Positions 1 through 5,321 of a DNA stretch of 7,533 bases are shown piece by piece. Below the pieces are notes generated by a model. It saw nothing but the letters and a program-made list of their open reading frames with translations. It searched no databases and was not told the origin of the DNA. The number at the start of each line of letters is the position of its first letter. Position 1 is the stretch's first letter. Where the stretch lies: positions 1 to 7,533 of the forward strand of contig DCUI01000086.1 in the NCBI GenBank assembly GCA_002327785.1, given 5' to 3'. Source of the DNA: Phycisphaerales bacterium UBA2218 (GTDB taxonomy: Bacteria > Planctomycetota > Phycisphaerae > Sedimentisphaerales > Anaerobacaceae). The position numbers and the translations under genes are program-made.

Positions 1-21
1 AAGTTAATATATTGACGGACC

Positions 22-138
22 CTAATCTTTGGCAGCCTCTTCATCGGGCAGCACTTCGTGAATCTTCCGCACGATCAACGACGCTTCGTAATCCGAGTTG
101 TCGATGCACACAGCGAATTGTCTCTTGGAGGTGCTCAT
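22..138 (-). CDS. Small conserved-type protein, 38 residues, probably 3'-truncated
   Basis: The minus strand from the ATG at 138 encodes MSTSKRQFAVCIDN, then a core containing YEASLIVRKIHEVLPDEEA, and ends at a TAG at 22-24. The composition (KRQFAVCI, YEASL, RKIHEVLPDEEA) resembles, from memory, a small family of about 70 residues found in planctomycetes and cyanobacteria. Its members continue with a segment like IRVIDESGEDYLYP, which is absent here. In the next frame the bases before the window edge read K-I-R-V, so a frameshift or a deleted 3' end is possible. No catalytic role is known to me. The gene lies 24 bp after the end of the broken hicA and may share its transcript. The Shine-Dalgarno sequence is weak. 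The reading frame is clear; the family assignment is tentative. Confidence 0.5.
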   Translation of the reverse strand: MSTSKRQFAVCIDNSDYEASLIVRKIHEVLPDEEAAKD

Positions 139-162
139 ATCAATCCAGGTAGCGTTTGATCC

Positions 163-402
163 TCATGCCTTCTCGTAGGCTACCAGGAAGTCCTCTCGGC
201 TGATGTCGGACTGGCGGCAGATCGTTCGCAGCGTTGAGCTCTTGATGTGAGCGTGATTTGGCATCGTCAGCGGAGTCCTGGTCCCGTCCGGGTTGCGCCG
301 CCGCAGAGCGATGTGCTACTTCTCACGCACGACCTTGAAACCGAGTATCGCAAGAGCGCGTATGACTCGTGCCTTCGGCGCGTCAATCGGGAACTTGGGC
401 AT
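163..402 (-). pseudogene. hicA: HicA-type mRNA interferase toxin, interrupted by an amber codon
   Basis: Reading from the ATG at 402 gives 79 codons ending at TGA 163-165, but codon 29 (316-318) is TAG. The first part is MPKFPIDAPKARVIRALAIL followed by GFKVVREK; after the stop come HIALRRRNPDGTRTPLTMPN and a C-terminal part with STLRTICRQSDISREDFL. This is the HicA pattern throughout: the N-terminal helix and GFxxVRxK strand, the His that follows it, PDGTRTPLTMPNH, and TLRxIxRQ-xISxxxF. HicA proteins are small double-stranded-RNA-binding-fold RNases that cleave mRNA, and the conserved His after the GF strand is the catalytic residue in studied members. Here that His is codon 30, immediately after the stop, so a 28-residue non-functional peptide is expected unless the amber codon is read through. 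The gene starts 2 nt after the hicB stop, which suggests translational coupling. The rest of the frame is undamaged, so the lesion is recent, suppressed, or a sequencing error. Confidence 0.85.
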
Positions 403-404
403 GA

Positions 405-626
405 TTACACCGTGGTCTCTGCCACAAAAGCCTCCAGCACGGGGCCATCGTCGCCATCCAGCACGTCAGACCCGAAGGTCTCCATATGGAACTTGAGGGC
501 AGACCGCACGTCCTTGAGAGCCTCTTCGTAAGTATCGCCCTCGCCCACGACGATCCCCTTGACGCCGACCGGGTACGCGACATAACCATCGCTATGCTTC
601 TCGATGATGATCTTGACCTGCTTCAT
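405..626 (-). CDS. hicB: HicB-family antitoxin, short form
   Basis: This 73-residue protein begins MKQVKIIIEKHSDGYVAYPV and continues with GVKGIVVGEGDTYEEALKDV and an acidic C-terminal tail (LDGDDGPVLEAF). The strand-turn motif SDGYVAYPVG-V, the GxGDTYEEAL turn-helix and the following amphipathic helix are the partial RNase-H-like fold of HicB antitoxins, which bind and block HicA. The length covers only this N-terminal domain. The C-terminal ribbon-helix-helix or helix-turn-helix DNA-binding domain of longer HicB proteins is missing, so DNA binding and autoregulation by this protein alone are doubtful. Antitoxin-before-toxin order with a 2-nt gap to hicA is a known hicBA layout. The ATG at 626 is the first in-frame start and its ribosome binding site is weak. 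The antitoxin is intact although its toxin gene is broken. Confidence 0.85.
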   Translation of the reverse strand: MKQVKIIIEKHSDGYVAYPVGVKGIVVGEGDTYEEALKDVRSALKFHMETFGSDVLDGDDGPVLEAFVAETTV

Positions 627-677
627 AATACACGCTCACTTCGCCGAGGCATCGCCCCGATAATGACGAACCTCACC

Positions 678-860
678 TTATTTTCTCTTGATGATCAGAG
701 TAGTCCTTCGGTTTCCATTTCGCTTGCGGAGGGCGGCCATTTCGCGGCTCTTGCGGAACATCATCTCGAACCGCTGCTGGGTCGTCAGCGACGTCAGATA
801 GTCCAGCTCGAACTCGATTTCCGCACGCTCGTTATGAGTGCGTATTTTCAGCACAGCCAT
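678..860 (-). CDS. Small basic protein of unknown function leading the hicBA cluster
   Basis: The protein has 60 residues from the ATG at 860, starting MAVLKIRTHNERAEIEFELD and ending GNRRTTLIIKRK. I chose this ATG because AGGTGA lies 5 nt upstream of it. A GTG at 867-869 would add three residues, but it overlaps that ribosome binding site. The N-terminal part looks like a short strand followed by an acidic helix, the middle (YLTSLTTQQRFEMMFRKSRE) is helical, and the C-terminus is strongly basic (RKRNGNRR, IIKRK). I do not recognise the family with confidence; similar small proteins sit, as far as I recall, beside nucleotidyltransferase-type toxin genes. It ends 51 bp before hicB on the same strand, behind the only clear promoter of the cluster, so it is probably co-transcribed with hicB and the hicA relic. 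No signal peptide, membrane segment or cysteine is seen. Confidence 0.6.
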   Translation of the reverse strand: MAVLKIRTHNERAEIEFELDYLTSLTTQQRFEMMFRKSREMAALRKRNGNRRTTLIIKRK

Positions 861-909
861 TGAATTCACCTTGCTCCATCATGCCACCGTGCGATTGCCG
901 TCCATGCTC

Positions 910-938
910 ATTCTACCCGATCCATCTCGCTCAAACAA
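910..938 (-). promoter_or_regulatory. Sigma-70-type promoter for the hicBA cluster
   Basis: On the minus strand a TTGTTT box (933-938) and a TAGAAT box (910-915, five of six consensus bases) are separated by 17 nt. Transcription would start near 903, about 43 nt before the ATG at 860. It lies between the end of the oxidoreductase gene and the 60-residue gene, so it would make the toxin-antitoxin-like cluster independent of the genes upstream. The -35 box is weak; this is a sequence match only. Confidence 0.5.
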
Positions 939-957
939 GGATCGGAAATCGGAAGAC

Positions 958-2340
958 TCACACCCGCCAGGGGCTGCGCATCGGGCGGTCGAGCAGGGCG
1001 TTGGCCTCGGCGTCGTTCGGGAATTCCTCTTTTGTTGGGTCCCAGCGGAGCGGGCGACGAACCTTGATCGCGATCTGCTCCAGCCAGCAGAGCGTGTCGG
1101 AGCGGACGGCGATATCGATCGGCGCGGCAGGCAGGGTTCGGCCCTTGACGGCGTCGACGAAATTCGCGTGGTGGTTGTCGCTCTTGAAGAGTTGGATTTC
1201 GTTCGGGCCGAATTTCACCTTCAGCAGCGACTTGGGATTGGCGTCGATCCGTTCGCGATCGACGTGGACCCAGCCCTCGCTGCCGAGGAACAAGACGCCA
1301 TGGCCATAACCGCCGACCTGCAGGGGATGCTTCTTGGCGGTTGCATCATCCATGTGGACGAGGGTCACGCCGTTGGCGTAGCGGTTCTGGACCTGCCAGC
1401 TCGTGGCGCAGTCGGTGAGCATGTCCTGGGGGAACACGCCGGTGCCTTCGATCTCGTTCGGCCCGGACAGCTCGGTGCCGTTGCCCCACTGGGCGATGTC
1501 GAGATGGTGAACGCCCCAGTTGCCGATCATGCCTATGCAGTAGTCCGAGATGCAGTACCAAATGCTGTAACCGCTCGAGCCGCCGGGGGTCCGGGGCGTG
1601 TCGGTGTAGGGCCGGCATCGCTCATAGCAGTACGGGGCCACCGGCGCGGGGCCCAGCCACATCTCGTAATCCAGCTCAGGAGGGACCGGCTCGGTCGGCT
1701 GCTTTGGGCAGGTCCAACTGCCGGGCACACCCACGAGGATGGTCTTCAGTTGGCCGATCTTCCCGTTGCGGACCAGTTCGCACGCCTGGCGGAAGAAGCC
1801 GCCGGAACGCTGCTGGGTCCCGAACTGAAAGACCACGCCACTGTCGTGTACGGCCTTCTGGACGGCCTTGGCCGCACGGAAACTCCAGCCCATCGGCTTC
1901 TCGCAGTACATGTGCTTGGCCTGCCGGGCGGCCTCGATGGCGATCAGCGGATGCCAGTGGTCGGGCGCCGTGATCTGCACAGCGTCGATGTCTTTGCGGG
2001 TGGTGATCTCCCGGAAGTCCCTGAATGCGGCACAGTCCGAGTTCTCGTACCATTTGTCCACGACCTGCTTGCCTTTCTGGAGCTGAGTCTGGTGGACATC
2101 GCAGACGGCGGCCACACGCACGTCCGGGTTGCCCAGGAAGGCACGCATGTTGCCTGTGCCCTGGATACCCAGCCCGATGCAGGCCAAAGTGATCCGGTTG
2201 CTCGGGGCCTGCGCCCCGAGCACCGTCGAAGGCACGATCGTCGGCATCGCCAGTCCGACGGCCGCCGCCCCGGCGGACTTCAGAAACTCACGACGACTCC
2301 ACTGATTGTTCCGAATTGACTTCTCGGTATGTGTCACCAT
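958..2340 (-). CDS. Gfo/Idh/MocA-family oxidoreductase with Tat signal
   Basis: A 460-residue NAD(P)-dependent sugar oxidoreductase of the Gfo/Idh/MocA family, predicted to be exported folded by the Tat system. Residues 15-21 are SRREFLK, a twin-arginine motif, followed by a hydrophobic stretch (AGAAAVGLAMPTIVPSTV) and AQA near 43-45 as a possible cleavage region. The Rossmann nucleotide-binding loop is GLGIQGTGN at 56-64 with D81 after the second strand. APDHWH is at 125-130, the family's EKP motif at 147-149, and GNWGVHHLD, holding the substrate-side histidines, at 273-281. The C-terminal RWDPTKEEF and LLDRPMRSPW segment is typical of planctomycete members. The ATG at 2340 is chosen because GAGGTG lies 6 nt upstream; a GTG three codons earlier falls inside that site. 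It follows the DUF6807-DUF1080 gene by 61 bp on the same strand and is probably co-transcribed. The family is certain; the sugar substrate and reaction (for example C3 oxidation of a glycoside) cannot be read from the sequence. Confidence 0.93.
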   Translation of the reverse strand: MVTHTEKSIRNNQWSRREFLKSAGAAAVGLAMPTIVPSTVLGAQAPSNRITLACIGLGIQGTGNMRAFLGNPDVRVAAVCDVHQTQLQKGKQVVDKWYENSDCAAFRDFREITTRKDIDAVQITAPDHWHPLIAIEAARQAKHMYCEKPMGWSFRAAKAVQKAVHDSGVVFQFGTQQRSGGFFRQACELVRNGKIGQLKTILVGVPGSWTCPKQPTEPVPPELDYEMWLGPAPVAPYCYERCRPYTDTPRTPGGSSGYSIWYCISDYCIGMIGNWGVHHLDIAQWGNGTELSGPNEIEGTGVFPQDMLTDCATSWQVQNRYANGVTLVHMDDATAKKHPLQVGGYGHGVLFLGSEGWVHVDRERIDANPKSLLKVKFGPNEIQLFKSDNHHANFVDAVKGRTLPAAPIDIAVRSDTLCWLEQIAIKVRRPLRWDPTKEEFPNDAEANALLDRPMRSPWRV

Positions 2341-2375
2341 GAACCGCACCTCACTTCCAAGTGTTGATCGCAGAC

Positions 2376-2409
2376 AATCATCAATAATCCATCATCCTTC
2401 ATCAATCCA
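2376..2409. repeat. ATC-rich imperfect trinucleotide tract between two genes
   Basis: The plus strand shows repeated ATC and AATC units (AATCATCAATAATCCATCAT, then CCTTCATCAATCC), which reads as GATGAT-type repeats in the minus-strand transcript. The tract fills half of the 61-bp gap between the DUF6807-DUF1080 gene and the oxidoreductase gene and overlaps the stop codon of the former. It is low-complexity sequence without hairpin-forming arms, so it is not a terminator. Confidence 0.35.
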
Positions 2410-4273
2410 GCGGCACGATCCAGAGGTTTCGGAAGCTGACCTCGTTGCCGTGGTCCTGGAGCAGGATCGGAGCGGGATTGGGGCCTTCCGGCTGGCCCGC
2501 GCCGGTCTTGTTCGGAACCTCGACGTCGTCGTGGATGAGCACGCCGTTCTGGAAGACCGTGATCCGTGCGTTTTGCACTTTGGCGGGCTTGCCGTCCTTC
2601 TCGCCGTAGCGGGCGGCGTGGAAGAGGATGTCGTAGGTTTGCCACTCGCCGGGCTGCTTGCAGACGTTCCGGTCGGGGGCCTTGAACGTGTAGATGCTGC
2701 CGCACTCGTTGTTCTTGGGCTCCAGGCCGAACGAGTCGAGGATCTGCACCTCATATCGTCGCTGGATGTAGATGCCGCTGTTGCCGCGTCCCTGGCCCCG
2801 CACCTCCGCCGGCAACTGCGGGGTCTTGAACTCCGCGTGCATCATGAAGTCCTTGAAGTCCTGTTTGGTCATGATGCTGCCGGACTTGGGCACGATCTGC
2901 ACGACACCGTCATCGTTGATCTTCCAGCCGATCTCGCCTTCCCCTTGCTTTTGCCACTTCGAGAAGTTCTTGCCTTCGAACAGATCGATCGCGGCCTGGG
3001 GCCTCTTGAATTCGACCTTCACCTGCGGCGGCTCCGCATAATCGCGCCAGATTCGCTCGATCTGCTCGACGTCGGGCTTGCCCTCGTGGACGTACCAGCG
3101 ATAGCGGAACACGTGGTCCTCGCCCGGCTTCATTTCCCAGGCGCCCGCCTGCGACGGGCAAAAGTTGAAGAAAATATGGTTGTTGGGCTCGGGCCACAGG
3201 CGCATCGGCTCGGGATGCTGGAAGTTCTTCGGATGGCTGAAGAAGGTCACACCCTCCCATTGGCCGTCGATCTCGCCGTAATTGTCGCACCATCGGGCCC
3301 GCGTGCCGTGGCCGTCCTTGCGTGTCTTGCCCTCGCTGGTCAGGTTCTCGCAATTCGCGCCCTTCCACTGGCGCGTCGCCCGGTACCCAAATCCGCCGTA
3401 GCGGTACTCGTCCTGGATCAGCGGCTGGTCGGCCACACAACGTTGCGTCGACTGGAAATCCACCAGCCAATAGCCCTTCTGGGGCCCGCCCACGTTGTAG
3501 ACGCGAACGTCCCACACTTCCTTAAGGATCGTCTGCTCGCCCTTGGAGGTCTTGAGAGCGACATGGTCCTGCTCGCATTGGAAGCCGCCGTAGACCGCGC
3601 CGGTGGTCGTGGAGAGGAACTTCGAGAATCGGACGGTGCCCGTGCCGTCGCCGACGTTCCAGAAATCGACCATCTTGCCCTCGAACGTCGTGTGGGTCCA
3701 GGGCATCCAGATGCCCAGATGGTGGATGTGGTCCGGCGGGTGGATATCCGTCAGCACATTACCTTTGGGTGACCACAACGGATGAATGAACGCATTGTGG
3801 TTGTACAGGGCTCGGCGTTCCTCCGGAATTTTGCCGATGTTCTGCGGCGGCGGCACCATCGCATGATGGTACTGCATGACCTTGTTGTCCCCCACGCTGA
3901 TCTCCAAGACCTTGTCGTCTTGGTTGGCCTTGACTACCCGCTCGGCCCTCGCAGCCCCGGCGACCAGCTCGTAAGTCCGCGTCTGCCCGGCCGGCAGTGT
4001 CCCCGCGACGATCCAGTGCAGTCTGGGCGTCCAACCCTGTTCGATCTGGGCCGGGATCGCCACGCGGCCCACACCCCGGACCTCCTGCAGCGACAGCGGC
4101 AGACCTTTCACCGCCTCCGGCACCGTGGCCAGCGAGATCGAAACGGGGGTATCGGTACGGGCATGCCGGCCCGCCTCGACGGTGATCGTCGCCAGCGGTT
4201 CGGCCCCGAATGCCCCGGCGGAGAGAGACATTGATAGAATCCCGATCGTGAGTGCTGATAAGCACGACTGCAT
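2402..4273 (-). CDS. Secreted DUF6807 (PmoA-like) - DUF1080 fusion protein
   Basis: A 623-residue two-domain exported protein. Residues 1-24 form a signal peptide (hydrophobic LTIGILSMSLSAGAFGA, cut near AFGA-EP). Residues about 28-420 match the DUF6807 or 'PmoA-like' family, with NHNAFIHPLWSPKG at 158-171, PPDHIHHLGIW at 179-189 and FSHPKNFQHPEPMRLWP at 345-361, rich in conserved His. Residues about 428-622 are a DUF1080 domain (3-keto-disaccharide hydrolase family, concanavalin-like fold): IDLFEGKNFSKW at 429-440, FMMHAEFKTP at 476-485, RGNSGIYIQRRYEVQILDS at 496-514, GEWQTYDILFHAARY at 542-556 and PILLQDHGNEVSFRN at 602-616. DUF1080 members act on 3-keto-glycosides; the role of DUF6807 is not established despite the name methane oxygenase. 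AAAGGAG lies 7 nt before the ATG, which fixes the start. With the Tat oxidoreductase downstream it may form an extracytoplasmic oxidation-and-cleavage pair for glycosides; that is inference. I see no catalytic site I could name with certainty. Confidence 0.9.
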   Translation of the reverse strand: MQSCLSALTIGILSMSLSAGAFGAEPLATITVEAGRHARTDTPVSISLATVPEAVKGLPLSLQEVRGVGRVAIPAQIEQGWTPRLHWIVAGTLPAGQTRTYELVAGAARAERVVKANQDDKVLEISVGDNKVMQYHHAMVPPPQNIGKIPEERRALYNHNAFIHPLWSPKGNVLTDIHPPDHIHHLGIWMPWTHTTFEGKMVDFWNVGDGTGTVRFSKFLSTTTGAVYGGFQCEQDHVALKTSKGEQTILKEVWDVRVYNVGGPQKGYWLVDFQSTQRCVADQPLIQDEYRYGGFGYRATRQWKGANCENLTSEGKTRKDGHGTRARWCDNYGEIDGQWEGVTFFSHPKNFQHPEPMRLWPEPNNHIFFNFCPSQAGAWEMKPGEDHVFRYRWYVHEGKPDVEQIERIWRDYAEPPQVKVEFKRPQAAIDLFEGKNFSKWQKQGEGEIGWKINDDGVVQIVPKSGSIMTKQDFKDFMMHAEFKTPQLPAEVRGQGRGNSGIYIQRRYEVQILDSFGLEPKNNECGSIYTFKAPDRNVCKQPGEWQTYDILFHAARYGEKDGKPAKVQNARITVFQNGVLIHDDVEVPNKTGAGQPEGPNPAPILLQDHGNEVSFRNLWIVPLD

Positions 4274-4299
4274 CGCGACGCTCCTTTCTCAATGAGCTG

Positions 4300-4327
4300 C
4301 CGGGCCCGGACACGACACCTCGTGTCG
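4300..4327 (-). promoter_or_regulatory. Leader hairpin and palindrome before the DUF6807-DUF1080 gene
   Basis: Within the predicted 5' leader two inverted repeats stand 3 nt apart: the perfect 10-bp palindrome CCGGGCCCGG at 4300-4309, and CGACAC-CTC-GTGTCG at 4313-4327, a 6-bp stem with a 3-nt loop. They end about 27 nt upstream of the start codon and just before the AAAGGAG ribosome binding site. They could fold in the mRNA and modulate translation, or be a protein-binding site. No known riboswitch is recognised. Confidence 0.35.
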
Positions 4328-4377
4328 AGGCCCCCACCCTAACTAACGTACCGACCCTCTCCGCTACCGAAAGACGG

Positions 4378-4406
4378 ATTCTACCGGCCGGTTATTCCCC
4401 CGGCAA
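4378..4406 (-). promoter_or_regulatory. Sigma-70-type promoter of the DUF6807-DUF1080 / oxidoreductase unit
   Basis: On the minus strand TTGCCG (4401-4406) and TAGAAT (4378-4383) are separated by exactly 17 nt. Four and five of six bases match consensus. The expected start is near 4370, giving a leader of about 100 nt before the ATG at 4273. The perfect palindrome ACCGGCCGGT (4383-4392) abuts the -10 box and occupies part of the spacer, a typical place for a repressor operator. The -10 sequence is identical to that of the hicBA promoter. Confidence 0.45.
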
Positions 4407-4501
4407 GCAAAGCTCGTTCGCAGTTGTGGTGCCAAATGCAAAAGGACGCATCTGAGAGCCCTGCCCACTCTGACGAGCCGCACCTCCTGATGACTTTCGT
4501 C

Positions 4502-4531
4502 TTGCCATCGGCATTGCAGGCACGGTACAAT
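4502..4531 (+). promoter_or_regulatory. Promoter-like match, possibly fortuitous
   Basis: TTGCCA (4502-4507) and TACAAT (4526-4531) are separated by 18 nt, five of six bases matching consensus in each box. It reads toward the pseudopilin relic and diverges from the minus-strand promoter at 4378-4406. However, the same bases translate in the relic's frame to LPSALQARYN, which resembles the end of a pilin helix. The match may therefore be chance within decayed coding sequence. Confidence 0.25.
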
Positions 4532-4570
4532 ACACGGAGTTCGAAGGGGGGCAGTCTGTGCGGAAGAGAA

Positions 4571-5192
4571 ATGGGCAATCCACTGCCCAAGGGGATATTC
4601 CACGCAAGGGGCATCGCCTATTCTGCCTGCATCGCCGATCACGAGGGCAGGATGATCGACGAAATGATCGACGAAAAGGAGCGATGGTTCATTCACCCGC
4701 AGGCGCATCTCACCGACTACATCGAGATACCAACCTGGCCGGCGGCCCCTCGCCAGCCGGCAATCACAGGTCTGGAGGGTCAGGTCAGGGGCAACACGGC
4801 GTACTGGACCACGACCGGTGGCTATTGGCACAACAGGTCTATTCAGGGGAAGACCTACGACCGTTTGAAGGGGTGAGGTCGCATCCCGGTGCTCTTTGAC
4901 TGTGGTCTCCACGCTGCCTGGCCAAGGCATGACGACCCTCCACCGGAATACGAAGGCGACTCCTCGACGGTATCGCCGGTGGTTGGCGCATCATGAGGAT
5001 GGTATGCGTCAATCGCCACAGCGGACAGATCCGCACGCTCTTCCTGGACTGGTCGGTGCGCCCCGTCGGCCTGAAAGAGATCTGGACATTCAAGTGGAGT
5101 TCCTTTTTCGATACAGCCGGACGGTGGACGAAGGCCGGCGGTGTTCGGCCGGAGGATTGACGCACTGGATGAGAAGGTCCAAAGACTATTGA
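4571..5192 (+). pseudogene. Pseudopilin-like (prepilin-type) protein relic
   Basis: This plus-strand stretch reads as one protein only if three lesions are ignored. Frame 1 (from 4571) gives GIAYSACIADHEGRMIDE, ERWFIHPQ, IPTWPAAPR and GGYWHNRSIQGKTYDRLKG, then TGA at 4874-4876. The same frame continues GRIPVLFDCGLHAAWPRHDD and PPPEYEGD to about 4960. A one-base loss there moves the frame to DGIAGGWRIMRMVCVNRHSG, LFLDWSVRPVGLKEIWTFKW and TAGRWTKAGGVRPED. A second one-base loss in a Trp codon at 5158-5159 moves it to HWMRRSKDY and TGA 5190-5192. NRH-x8-LDWSVR-VGLKE-WT-KW and GGV-PEDW-WMR-KDY are the characteristic C-terminus of prepilin-type N-cleavage/methylation proteins of planctomycetes. 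The N-terminal FTLIELL helix is missing; HLLMTFVLPSALQ encoded from 4481 could be its last trace. No intact product is expected. Confidence 0.75.
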
Positions 5193-5238
5193 TCCCGGCT
5201 GCATGACCCGCCACGAACGGCGTCCCGACTCCTGATCG

Positions 5239-5270
5239 AACCGTCGGCAAACACTGTCTTGCCGATGGTT
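5239..5270. terminator. 12-bp-stem hairpin, terminator-like but without a T tract
   Basis: AACCGTCGGCAA at 5239-5250 pairs with TTGCCGATGGTT at 5259-5270 around an 8-nt loop. Eleven pairs are Watson-Crick and one is a G-T/U wobble. It lies 52 bp beyond the rtcB stop on the minus strand and 46 bp beyond the end of the plus-strand relic, where a bidirectional transcript end would be expected. Neither flank has a run of T, so it is not a classical Rho-independent terminator; it may protect an RNA 3' end. Confidence 0.4.
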
Positions 5271-5321
5271 CCCTCGAATGAGCGAGGCCAATGAGAGCCC
5301 CTCATGCCAGGCCTGCCCCAA

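Noticed and set aside
247..863. Plus-strand frames overlapping the hicBA cluster
   Set aside because: They are antisense to HicB, the HicA relic and the 60-residue gene, and show no domain or ribosome binding site.
838..2319. Long plus-strand open frame (493 codons) antisense to the oxidoreductase
   Set aside because: It mirrors a certain minus-strand gene, has no recognisable domains, and its Ala/Val/Arg/Gly/Leu-rich composition is typical of an antisense frame in G+C-rich coding DNA.
2306..3772. Long plus-strand open frame (488 codons) antisense to the DUF6807-DUF1080 gene
   Set aside because: Same reason: no motifs, no ribosome binding site, complete overlap with a well-supported gene.
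4558..4899. Plus-strand frame of 113 codons starting at GTG 4558
   Set aside because: Although GGGGGG lies just upstream, the product is Arg/Gly/His-rich and out of frame with the recognisable protein sequence.
4364..4930. Minus-strand frame of 188 codons across the intergenic region
   Set aside because: Cys/Arg/Pro-rich composition without motifs; the plus strand over the same bases carries recognisable pseudopilin remains.
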